A stretch of DNA of 5,621 nucleotides from Bacilli bacterium (GTDB lineage: Bacteria > Bacillota_I > Bacilli_A > ML615J-28 > CAG-698), in contig JAQUYR010000080.1 in the NCBI GenBank assembly GCA_028691715.1, positions 1-5,621 on the forward strand, read 5' to 3'. Numbering within the stretch: position 1 is the first letter of the stretch; each line of letters starts with the position of its first letter. This document shows positions 1 to 5,621 of the stretch, piece by piece. Below the pieces are notes generated by a model that saw only the letters and a program-made list of their open reading frames with translations, was not told where the DNA came from and searched no databases. The position numbers were made by a program, and so were the translations under genes.

Positions 1-553
1 TCTCTGTATATTGCCAACTATAATAACGTTTGGTTATATCGTTGACGGTTCCTTCAAAAGTTCGATAATTTATAGTCAACTGGAGACCATTCTCCAATGT
101 CATATAGGCTATTTTATTTTCAATAACACCATCGGTTACCTTTAAATATTCTTTGACACTTTCAATCTTGCCATCATCACCTACGATGTGCTTGTTTAAA
201 TGAGTCTCATACTTGGTATCAGTGCTCAATAAGCGATAACTTATTCGTCTCTTTTCTTCATATTCTAAAAGAAGCTTTTCAATAATGTCACTGATGACAA
301 AATCATCATTTCCACTAAAGATAACTTCATTTTCCCCAGTCCTTTGAAGTGTTGTATTTACAGTGATTCCGGGAAATTTCAAGGTGTATGTTGGAATATC
401 CTCTGTATCATACGGCAAGTATTCAACAAATTCTTCCTTAATAGTTAAAAAAATCTCATCATCATAACTAAACAAATCTGTTTTAAACAAACCATAGCAT
501 CCACATAATGGTAGTAACAATAAAAGTAAGACCATCAATAATATCTTTTTCAT
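1..553 (-). CDS. Predicted lipoprotein of unknown function, truncated by the window edge
   Basis: The reading frame stays open for 184 codons from the ATG at 553 to the left edge, so the C-terminus is missing. The N-terminus is a lipoprotein signal: MKK, then a leucine-rich core, then the lipobox LCGC at residues 16-19. Cys19 should be lipidated and the mature protein anchored outside the membrane. The mature part is acidic, rich in beta-prone and polar segments, and shows no further membrane helix and no motif I recognise. The start is well supported: AAGGA at 562-566 lies 8 nt upstream, inside the end of tgt, and only one base separates the tgt stop from this ATG, so translation is probably coupled to tgt. 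In Bacillus the gene after tgt is yajC, but this protein does not look like YajC, which has an N-terminal membrane anchor without a lipobox. That it is a lipoprotein is fairly sure; its role is unknown, and membership of the ruvB-queA-tgt operon need not imply related function. Confidence 0.82.
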   Translation of the reverse strand, partial: MKKILLMVLLLLLLPLCGCYGLFKTDLFSYDDEIFLTIKEEFVEYLPYDTEDIPTYTLKFPGITVNTTLQRTGENEVIFSGNDDFVISDIIEKLLLEYEEKRRISYRLLSTDTKYETHLNKHIVGDDGKIESVKEYLKVTDGVIENKIAYMTLENGLQLTINYRTFEGTVNDITKRYYSWQYTE

Positions 554-554
554 C

Positions 555-1688
555 TTAAAAGTCCTTGTCATTATCGTTTAGGCCATATTCACGATATACT
601 TCTTCCTTAAATTCAAGGAAGCGATCCTCTTTAATAGCTTGGCGAATGTTCTTAGTCAGTGTCAATAAGAAATTGACATTGTGAATGCTTAACAGACGAT
701 ATCCTAACATTTCATTCGCTTTAAATAAGTGGCGAAGATACGCTTTTGTATAATTCTTACAACAATAGCAATCGCATTTATCATCAAGGGGAGTAAAATC
801 ACGCTCATACTCCTTATTTTTTATTATAACACGACCGCTATGAGTCATAGCTGTTCCATGACGGGCTATTCTTGTTGGAAGAACACAATCAAACATATCA
901 ATTCCTCTTTCTACCGCATCTAAAATAGCTCCCGGGGAACCAACACCCATCAAATAGCGAGGTTTATCCTTCGGTAAGAGAGGAGTAGTATATTCTAGAA
1001 CATTATTTTGAATTTCCTTGGATTCACCAACACTTAAGCCGCCAATCGAATAGCCATCAAAATCCATGGCCACTAATTTTTCCGCGCAATGTTTCCGTAA
1101 ATCCAAATATTCACCACCTTGAACGATTCCAAAAAGCCCCTGAGTATCTTTATTCTTATTTGCTTTTTGGCAACGAGTTGCCCATCTTAAAGTCCTTTCA
1201 ACTGAATTTTGCATGTATTCATATGTTGAGGGATATGGTGGACATTCATCAAAACTCATCATAATATCTGAACCCAGATCATTTTGTATCTTGATTGATT
1301 CTTCAGGGGATAAAAACAATTTTGCACCATTCTTATGATGTTTGAAGGTAACTCCTTCTTCGGTGATATCCCGAAGTTTTGCTAGACTAAAAACCTGAAA
1401 CCCTCCTGAATCGGTTAGAATAGAGCGATCCCAATTCATAAACTTATGCAGTCCCCCAGCTTCGCGAATGATATCAGAACCAGGCTGACACCATAAATGA
1501 TAGGTATTACCCAATATTATCTGAGAATTCATCGCTTCTAACTCTTCTTTTATTAGAGTTTTTACTGTGGCTTGTGTCCCAACAGCCATAAAAACTGGGG
1601 TCTCAAAGGTTCCATGAGGGGTTGTAACTTCTCCTAAACGAGCCATTGTTTTTTTATCTTCTTTTAATAATCTATATTTTATTACCAT
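555..1688 (-). CDS. tgt: tRNA-guanine(34) transglycosylase (queuine tRNA-ribosyltransferase)
   Basis: Exchanges guanine for preQ1 at wobble position 34 of tRNAs with GUN anticodons (Asp, Asn, His, Tyr), a cytosolic step of queuosine synthesis. At 377 aa it has the normal bacterial length and resembles the Bacillus enzyme from end to end. Visible landmarks are TDSGGFQVFSL (92-102) with the general acid/base Asp93; SFDECPPYP (145-153) with the base-recognising Asp147; GIVQGG (187-192); GGLSVGE (216-222), of the bacterial preQ1-specific type; and MFDCVLPTR (265-273) with the likely nucleophile Asp267. The structural zinc site is CxCxxC at Cys305, Cys307 and Cys310 plus His336. An extra Cys309 sits inside this zinc loop, and LWCQPG (65-70) replaces the more usual LWLRPG; neither change touches a catalytic residue. 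The ATG at 1688 has AGGAG 9 nt upstream. It follows queA after 17 nt and is followed after 1 nt by the lipoprotein gene, so all three are probably co-transcribed. Confidence 0.98.
   Translation of the reverse strand: MVIKYRLLKEDKKTMARLGEVTTPHGTFETPVFMAVGTQATVKTLIKEELEAMNSQIILGNTYHLWCQPGSDIIREAGGLHKFMNWDRSILTDSGGFQVFSLAKLRDITEEGVTFKHHKNGAKLFLSPEESIKIQNDLGSDIMMSFDECPPYPSTYEYMQNSVERTLRWATRCQKANKNKDTQGLFGIVQGGEYLDLRKHCAEKLVAMDFDGYSIGGLSVGESKEIQNNVLEYTTPLLPKDKPRYLMGVGSPGAILDAVERGIDMFDCVLPTRIARHGTAMTHSGRVIIKNKEYERDFTPLDDKCDCYCCKNYTKAYLRHLFKANEMLGYRLLSIHNVNFLLTLTKNIRQAIKEDRFLEFKEEVYREYGLNDNDKDF
562..566 (-). promoter_or_regulatory. Ribosome binding site of the lipoprotein gene
   Basis: AAGGA on the minus strand, 8 nt upstream of the ATG at 553. 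It sits within the last codons of tgt, which supports both the chosen start and translational coupling of the two genes. Confidence 0.6.
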
Positions 1689-1705
1689 AGAAATAATCTC
1701 CTAAC

Positions 1706-2725
1706 TTATTTAATGAACATCGCATCTCCAAATGAAAAGAAACGATATTTATTATCAATTGCTACTTGATAAGCATTTTTAATATATTGAAGTGACGAAA
1801 AAGCACTGACTAGCATTACCAAAGTTGATTTTGGTAAATGAAAATTGGTGATCAATTGATCAACAACCATAAACCTATATCCTGGATAAATAAAGATATC
1901 GGTATCCTCACTCACTTCAATAAATTTTGAGTAGCGTTTATAAATAGATTCCAGTGTCCTAGTTGATGTCGTCCCCACACTGATTATTTTCTTTCCTTCA
2001 AGTTTTGCTTTGTTTAATATATCAGCAACTTCTTGTGTCATATAATAATGTTCAGTATGCATTTTATGATTTTCAACCGTCTCACTGGTGACAGCTCTAA
2101 AAGTTCCTAGGCCAATATGCAGTGTTACATAACAAATTGTAACCCCTTTTTGTTTCAATTTATCCAATAATTCTTTGGTAAAGTGAAGCCCTGCAGTTGG
2201 AGCAGCAGCACTACCGAGATTTGTTGCATAGACAGTTTGATAACGGCTTTGATCAGTCAATTTTTGGTGAATATATGGAGGTAAGGGCATTTCTCCTAAT
2301 TTTTCAAGTTTTTCTAGAAAAATCCCCTCGTATTCAAACTTTACATAGCAAAATCCATCATCAAATTTTTCAATGACGGTAGCCATCAATAAATCGCCAA
2401 AGTTTATCCTTGTACCAACCTTTACTCTTCGAGCTGGTTTTACTAAAGTTTCCCAATAACCTTCTTTTTCCTTTAAAAGCAAGAATTCAATAGTAGCATT
2501 GGTATCAACTTTTTTTCCATAAATTCTTGATGGTAAGACTTTTGTATTGTTCAGCACTAATACAGCATCTTTATCGATCAGATCAACAATATCAGAAAAA
2601 TGATGGTGACTCAATTCACCATTATTTTTATCCATCACCAAAAGACGAGAACTACTGCGATCTAGAAGTGGAGTTTGAGCGATTAATTCCTCCGGTAAAT
2701 AATAATCAAAATCTTCTACTCTCAT
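1706..2725 (-). CDS. queA: S-adenosylmethionine:tRNA ribosyltransferase-isomerase
   Basis: Transfers and isomerises the ribosyl part of S-adenosylmethionine onto preQ1 in tRNA, giving epoxyqueuosine. It acts directly after Tgt in queuosine synthesis. The 339 aa length is typical. Family hallmarks are the N-terminal FDYYLPEELIAQTP with DRSSSRLLV (6-30), LNNTKVLPSR (58-67), the highly conserved GSAAAPTAGLHFT (171-183), HIGLGTFRAV (203-212), MHTEHYYM (222-229), GTTSTRTLES (251-260), the FIYPGYRF stretch (278-285), TNFHLPKSTLVMLVSAF (293-309) and the C-terminal GDAMFIK. The ATG at 2725 overlaps the ruvB TGA stop as ATGA, a classic coupling arrangement, and a modest GGGG ribosome binding site (2734-2737) lies 8 nt upstream within the ruvB end. 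Epoxyqueuosine reductase (queG or queH) and the preQ1 synthesis genes are not in this window. Confidence 0.98.
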   Translation of the reverse strand: MRVEDFDYYLPEELIAQTPLLDRSSSRLLVMDKNNGELSHHHFSDIVDLIDKDAVLVLNNTKVLPSRIYGKKVDTNATIEFLLLKEKEGYWETLVKPARRVKVGTRINFGDLLMATVIEKFDDGFCYVKFEYEGIFLEKLEKLGEMPLPPYIHQKLTDQSRYQTVYATNLGSAAAPTAGLHFTKELLDKLKQKGVTICYVTLHIGLGTFRAVTSETVENHKMHTEHYYMTQEVADILNKAKLEGKKIISVGTTSTRTLESIYKRYSKFIEVSEDTDIFIYPGYRFMVVDQLITNFHLPKSTLVMLVSAFSSLQYIKNAYQVAIDNKYRFFSFGDAMFIK

Positions 2726-3702
2726 TTTTGTAACCCCAGATGGCGATAAGCCTTATCAGTGACTACACGTCCTCTTGGAGTCCTGACAATGAATCCTTCC
2801 TGTAATAAATATGGTTCAGTGACATCTTCTAGTGTTGTTGGGTCCTCGGAAATAGAGGCTGCAATCGAATTCAATCCAGCTGGACCACCTTTAAAGCGAT
2901 TTATTAAAGCCTTAATATATTTATAATCCGTTTGATCCAAACCAGCTTCATCAATATCAAGTTTTGTCAGAGAAGATTTTGTGATATCTAGCGGTATTGT
3001 TTTACAATTCGGATCAGCAAATTGAGCAAAATCTCGGACCCTTTTAAATAAGCGATTAGCAATACGAGGAGTTCCCCGTGATCTCTTGGCAATTTCAATT
3101 GAACTCTCTTCATCAATATCAAAATTATATATCTTTGAAGTTCGTTTGACGATATCCTGAAGTTCACTTGTCTTATAATAATTTAGTTGATGGACAATAC
3201 CAAAGCGATCACGCAAGGGTGCTGAGATATCTCCACATCTTGTCGTGGCCCCAATCAGTGTAAAGGGCATTAGATTGATCTTCATAGGATTAGCAGTCAC
3301 ATCTTTTCCGATAATGATATCAACAAAATAATCTTCCATTGCTGAGTATAAAACCTCTTCTACTACTTGAGGAAGTCGATGAATTTCATCGATGAAGAGA
3401 ACATCTCCTTCATCAAGTTCAGTCAGTAAAGTCACCAAATCTCCAATTCTATTTAAACTAGGTGCTGATGTAGAATGACACTTCTTTCCCATCTCATTAG
3501 CAATGATGTTAGCTAGAGTTGTTTTTCCAAGCCCAGGAGGACCATATAATAAAACATGATCTAAGCTTTCTTCCCGTTGACGAGCAGTAGTTATAAAGAC
3601 ATTCAACATTTCTTTAATATCATCCTGTCCTATATAATCGACTAGTCTTTTAGGGCGCAAGCTTTTATCAAATTCTTCTAGTATTATATCTTCATTATTC
3701 AT
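2722..3702 (-). CDS. ruvB: Holliday junction branch-migration ATPase RuvB
   Basis: Hexameric AAA+ motor that, with RuvA, pulls DNA through Holliday junctions during recombinational repair. From the chosen start it is 326 aa, within the usual family range. Seen in order are the N-terminal LRPKRLVDYIGQ (15-26); Walker A GPPGLGKT (54-61); Walker B FIDEIH (103-108); the sensor-1 and arginine-finger segment GATTR...SAPLRDRFG (151-168, candidate finger Arg164); the sensor-2 segment RGTPRIANRL (209-218); and the C-terminal winged-helix domain with EPYLLQEGFIVRTPRGR (296-312). The start is the ATG at 3702, because GGAGG lies 6 nt upstream and the protein then begins as family members do. A longer frame opening with TTG at 3738 would add 12 residues, lacks a ribosome binding site and would run into the ruvA promoter. 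It is the first gene of the operon with queA. No clear sigma-A promoter was found for it. Unusually, ruvA lies upstream on the other strand. Confidence 0.98.
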   Translation of the reverse strand: MNNEDIILEEFDKSLRPKRLVDYIGQDDIKEMLNVFITTARQREESLDHVLLYGPPGLGKTTLANIIANEMGKKCHSTSAPSLNRIGDLVTLLTELDEGDVLFIDEIHRLPQVVEEVLYSAMEDYFVDIIIGKDVTANPMKINLMPFTLIGATTRCGDISAPLRDRFGIVHQLNYYKTSELQDIVKRTSKIYNFDIDEESSIEIAKRSRGTPRIANRLFKRVRDFAQFADPNCKTIPLDITKSSLTKLDIDEAGLDQTDYKYIKALINRFKGGPAGLNSIAASISEDPTTLEDVTEPYLLQEGFIVRTPRGRVVTDKAYRHLGLQK

Positions 3703-3708
3703 TTTTTT

Positions 3709-3713
3709 CCTCC
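3709..3713 (-). promoter_or_regulatory. Ribosome binding site that fixes the ruvB start
   Basis: A perfect GGAGG on the minus strand followed by six A residues and the ATG at 3702. It decides against the upstream TTG start at 3738. Confidence 0.85.
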
Positions 3714-3731
3714 ATTGTTGTACTTTTTTAA

Positions 3732-3760
3732 TTGGCAACTTACATATTTTGTGTTATAAT
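3732..3760 (+). promoter_or_regulatory. Sigma-A type promoter for ruvA
   Basis: TTGGCA (3732-3737), then a 17-nt spacer, then TATAAT (3755-3760). The -10 box is preceded by TGT, so it is also an extended -10 element. The -35 box has one mismatch to TTGACA and the -10 is perfect. Transcription should start near 3767, giving a leader of about 26 nt before the ruvA start. The -35 lies about 30 bp upstream of the ruvB ATG, within the leader of any ruvB transcript. No LexA-type site (Bacillus-like GAAC-N4-GTTC) is visible near it. Confidence 0.8.
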
Positions 3761-3778
3761 GATGCTATATATTTATTT

Positions 3779-3787
3779 AGGTGGTGA
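3779..3787 (+). promoter_or_regulatory. Ribosome binding site that fixes the ruvA start at a TTG
   Basis: AGGTGGTGA matches the 16S-complementary AGGAGGTGA with one mismatch. It is correctly spaced for the TTG at 3793, with about 8 nt from its GGTGG core. It overlaps the GTG codons at 3781 and 3784, which therefore cannot be the real start. Confidence 0.75.
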
Positions 3788-3792
3788 GTCTT

Positions 3793-4356
3793 TTGTATAA
3801 TTATATCAAAGGAATTGTGACAATTGTTAAGGGAAGTTATATTGTCTTGGAAAATAATGGCATTGGTTATCAAGTCAAAACAGCAAATCCTTTCAAATTC
3901 GAAGTAGGAACTTCAATAACCCTTTGGACATATCTTCATATCAGAGAAGATATTATGGACATTTATGGTTTCACTTCCAATGAAGAAAGGGACTTGTTCT
4001 TACAACTGATCAGTGTAAAAGGCTTAGGTCCCAAAGGTGCCCTGGCGATTATTGCTAGCGATAGTATAGAAAAAGTTATTAATGCTATCAATAACAGCGA
4101 TAGTAGATATCTTCAAAGATTTCCAGGAATTGGTGCTAAAGCCAGTCAACAAATAATCCTTGACCTTCATGGAAAAATCAATTTCTCTCAAGAGAAAGCG
4201 AATGAAAATCCTAAGGTTACCTATATTGTTGATGCCTTAAAGGCAATGGGTTATCGCCCTGGTGAAATTAAAGCAGTTTCTTCAATAATTGAAGAAAACC
4301 TTGAACAGCCAACAGCAGACCTGATTAAAATAGTTCTAAAGAGATTAAGTAAGTAG
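3793..4356 (+). CDS. ruvA: Holliday junction DNA-binding protein RuvA
   Basis: Tetrameric protein that holds the Holliday junction in a square-planar form and recruits RuvB rings for branch migration. From the TTG at 3793 it is 187 aa, slightly short for the family (usually about 200). The N-terminal OB-fold begins MYNYIKGIVT, as is normal for RuvA, and contains NGIGYQV (22-28) and the REDIMDIYGF stretch (51-60), whose Glu52-Asp53 match the acidic-pin pair. Two helix-hairpin-helix motifs follow: VKGLGPKGALAI (75-86) and FPGIGAKASQQIILDL (110-125). Domain III, which contacts RuvB, spans about 142-187. Starting at the GTG at 3781 would add four residues that lie on top of the ribosome binding site, so TTG is preferred. 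The gene has its own strong promoter and is divergent from ruvB, whereas the two are normally co-directional. Its last 12 bp overlap the 3' end of the opposing coiled-coil gene. Confidence 0.97.
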   Translation: MYNYIKGIVTIVKGSYIVLENNGIGYQVKTANPFKFEVGTSITLWTYLHIREDIMDIYGFTSNEERDLFLQLISVKGLGPKGALAIIASDSIEKVINAINNSDSRYLQRFPGIGAKASQQIILDLHGKINFSQEKANENPKVTYIVDALKAMGYRPGEIKAVSSIIEENLEQPTADLIKIVLKRLSK

Positions 4357-5621
4357 TTTTAACTTATATTTTAAGGTTTTCTCTTCCTTAATTATTTCTT
4401 TTTGGCACTCTCTTCTCAAAATATTTTGTTTTTTTAAGACATCTTTATCCTTATTCTTCAACAATTTATGAATAGCTCGTTCAGTGATGGCTATTCTTTT
4501 TTTATTCTCACGATTTAATTTTTTAATATTAGTACTGCTTGTTTTGATAAACTCATCGAATTTATCATCGATTTTCTTCATTTTAGTCTCGTATGTTTTT
4601 TTAGATATCTTAATCTGCTCATCAAGGTGTTCTTTAAGAATTTCTCGTTTTAAAAAAGCATTATCTCTTTCCTCATCATTTCCTAAATCTATCCTCTGGT
4701 AACCAAAATCATAGATATTAAACTCGTAACTACACTCTTTTAAAAGCAACTCGGTAAATCCGAGTTCTTTTATTTCCCCAGATAAAATATTAGTCAATTG
4801 TTGACATAGACCAAATAGCAATTGATATGTAGCGGTCAAATAACAGTCATATAACTTGCTCTCGTTATAATATAGTAGTTTCAGACATTCATTGATATTT
4901 TCCTTAATATCTTCTTTAGTACGATGACGTTTATAGGAAATATCCCGGGAAATCAGATCAAAGCTTGTAAAAATATTCTCACGATATTGCGTTATTTTTT
5001 CGTTAAGGTTAATAAAGCAATCATCAAAAAGAACTTTTATTTCCTCTACAAATTCCAATACTTTTTCAATAACTCTGATATAAGGATTATACTGATTCAT
5101 TTCTTTACAAACAATGATCATTTCCTGTATTCTGATAACCATATTATCAAAAATAATCCCGACATCTTCACAGGTGAGCAATTTTTCATTATGATCTTTA
5201 ATTAGATTAAGGCATGATAGTTTTTTTTCAAGAACAAAATCAAGATTTTGTGATTCGTGCTCAATATCATATAAAACATCCTTTGCTTGATTTTCAAGAT
5301 CTATAATATTTAATTTTAGATTGTTTTCAGCGATTTCTATGCTTGTCTCATCAATTAATTGTTTATTTAACAATTCTCTTTTAGCCATTTCAGAAACAAT
5401 AATTAATCTTTCCTCTTTTATTTTAGCAATATAATTCGACTTTAAAGTGAATTGTTCTTTCAATCCCTGATGACGAATTGATCTTATCTGTTCCTTTAAT
5501 TTATCAATCTCAGATAAGTCATTTTCATTTAATAAAATGCCTTCAATAATATTACAATCCTTAATCATTTTTGTTTCAATCTGAAGGATATCGCTGGTCA
5601 TCTTTCTATTTAAATCATTGA
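4345..5621 (-). CDS. Unrecognised charged coiled-coil protein, 5' end probably outside the window
   Basis: I do not recognise the family. Counting from the ATG at 5601 there are 418 residues. No ribosome binding site precedes that ATG and the frame stays open to the right edge, so the true start is probably further upstream; 5601 is the fallback. The protein is mostly charged and predicted helical, without proline- or glycine-rich turns over long stretches. Coiled-coil character is strongest at about 28-120 and 310-415, and the last 60 residues are very lysine-rich. The middle (about 150-300) is more hydrophobic, could be a folded helical domain, and has no clear membrane helix. It has no tryptophan and ten scattered cysteines, which suggests a cytosolic protein. 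I see no Walker A, so it is not a whole SMC or RecN ATPase. No signal peptide can be judged because the N-terminus is uncertain. It converges on ruvA with a 12-bp overlap. A structural or scaffold role is only a guess. Confidence 0.85.
   Translation of the reverse strand, partial: NDLNRKMTSDILQIETKMIKDCNIIEGILLNENDLSEIDKLKEQIRSIRHQGLKEQFTLKSNYIAKIKEERLIIVSEMAKRELLNKQLIDETSIEIAENNLKLNIIDLENQAKDVLYDIEHESQNLDFVLEKKLSCLNLIKDHNEKLLTCEDVGIIFDNMVIRIQEMIIVCKEMNQYNPYIRVIEKVLEFVEEIKVLFDDCFINLNEKITQYRENIFTSFDLISRDISYKRHRTKEDIKENINECLKLLYYNESKLYDCYLTATYQLLFGLCQQLTNILSGEIKELGFTELLLKECSYEFNIYDFGYQRIDLGNDEERDNAFLKREILKEHLDEQIKISKKTYETKMKKIDDKFDEFIKTSSTNIKKLNRENKKRIAITERAIHKLLKNKDKDVLKKQNILRRECQKEIIKEEKTLKYKLKLLT
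4741..4772. repeat. Terminator-like inverted repeat inside the coiled-coil gene
   Basis: TAAAAG-C-AACTCGG, loop TAAAT, CCGAGTT-CTTTTA. The inner 7 bp (4748-4754 with 4760-4766) and the outer 6 bp (4741-4746 with 4767-4772) are perfect, with one bulged C at 4747. On the plus strand the right arm runs into CTTTTATTT, so it resembles an intrinsic terminator for read-through from ruvA, about 400 nt downstream of its stop. On the minus strand it is followed by TTTTAAAA. The structure is seen directly; activity is inferred. It lies in codons for residues about 278-289 of the coiled-coil protein. Confidence 0.4.

Noticed and set aside
81..96. Hairpin TGGAGA-CCAT-TCTCCA within the lipoprotein gene
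   Set aside because: Only 6 bp, inside coding sequence, no T-tract; likely chance.
729..923. 64-codon plus-strand open frame
   Set aside because: Lies wholly antisense to the conserved tgt gene, has no ribosome binding site and no family features.
2722..2724. ruvB TGA stop taken as proof against a Mycoplasma-type code
   Set aside because: Read-through would meet TAG two codons later, so this stop alone is not decisive; the better argument is that all tryptophans are TGG with no internal TGA.
2527..2733. 68-codon plus-strand open frame
   Set aside because: Antisense to the start of queA; a by-product of that gene's codon use.
3376..3392. 17-nt near-perfect palindrome TCGATGAATTTCATCGA
   Set aside because: It encodes the conserved Walker B segment FIDEIHR of RuvB, whose codons give this symmetry; no need for a protein-binding site.
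3695..3715. Six-codon open frame (MEEKNE) overlapping the ruvB start on the minus strand
   Set aside because: Its ATG has no ribosome binding site and is formed by the sequence around the ruvB GGAGG; coincidence is the simpler reading.
3703..3738. Extension of ruvB to the TTG at 3738
   Set aside because: No ribosome binding site; the added 12 residues run over the true GGAGG site and are unlike RuvB N-termini.
3737..4372. Near-identical AT-rich words on both sides of ruvA (AACTTACATATTTT at 3737-3750 and AACTTATATTTT at 4361-4372), considered as traces of the inversion
   Set aside because: They are direct, not inverted, repeats, short and AT-rich, so they do not explain an inversion and may be chance.
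4484..5205. Plus-strand open frames at 4484-4702 and 4924-5205, rich in hydrophobic residues
   Set aside because: Antisense to the coiled-coil gene. The Phe/Leu/Ile runs are what Lys/Glu-rich coding looks like on the opposite strand.

Overview
The window is a 5.6 kb piece of chromosome from a low-GC Gram-positive type bacterium (Firmicutes/Bacilli, or a neighbouring group such as the Erysipelotrichia or the acholeplasma-like lineages). Signs of this are the AT-rich sequence, strong GGAGG-type ribosome binding sites, a TTG start codon, a Gram-positive style lipoprotein signal, and a ruvB-queA-tgt gene order as in Bacillus. Every tryptophan in the recognised proteins is TGG and no gene has an internal TGA, so the standard bacterial code fits and a Mycoplasma-type code is not needed. 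The genus cannot be fixed from this window.

Layout. Positions 1-3702 hold a tightly packed minus-strand operon, read right to left: ruvB (3702-2722), queA (2725-1706), tgt (1688-555) and a predicted lipoprotein of unknown function (553 to the left edge, truncated). Joins are a 4-bp ATGA overlap (ruvB/queA), a 17-nt gap (queA/tgt) and a 1-nt gap (tgt/lipoprotein). Positions 3703-3792 are a short divergent intergenic region with a near-consensus promoter pointing right. Positions 3793-4356 hold ruvA on the plus strand. Positions 4345 to the right edge hold a minus-strand gene for a highly charged, largely helical protein with predicted coiled coils and no recognised family. It converges on ruvA and overlaps its 3' end by 12 bp.

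Function. RuvA and RuvB together form the Holliday-junction branch-migration motor. QueA and Tgt are two steps of tRNA queuosine synthesis: Tgt swaps guanine-34 for preQ1, and QueA then adds the epoxycyclopentane from S-adenosylmethionine. Sharing an operon between ruvB and the queuosine genes is ordinary in Firmicutes. What is less ordinary is that ruvA has its own promoter and lies on the opposite strand from ruvB.

Most of the window is conserved housekeeping sequence, and I see no mobile element, CRISPR array, tRNA, rRNA or convincing new system. The items most worth a second look are the inverted ruvA, the two unrecognised proteins at the edges, and a terminator-like hairpin inside the coiled-coil gene. 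No gene-free stretch exceeds about 90 bases.
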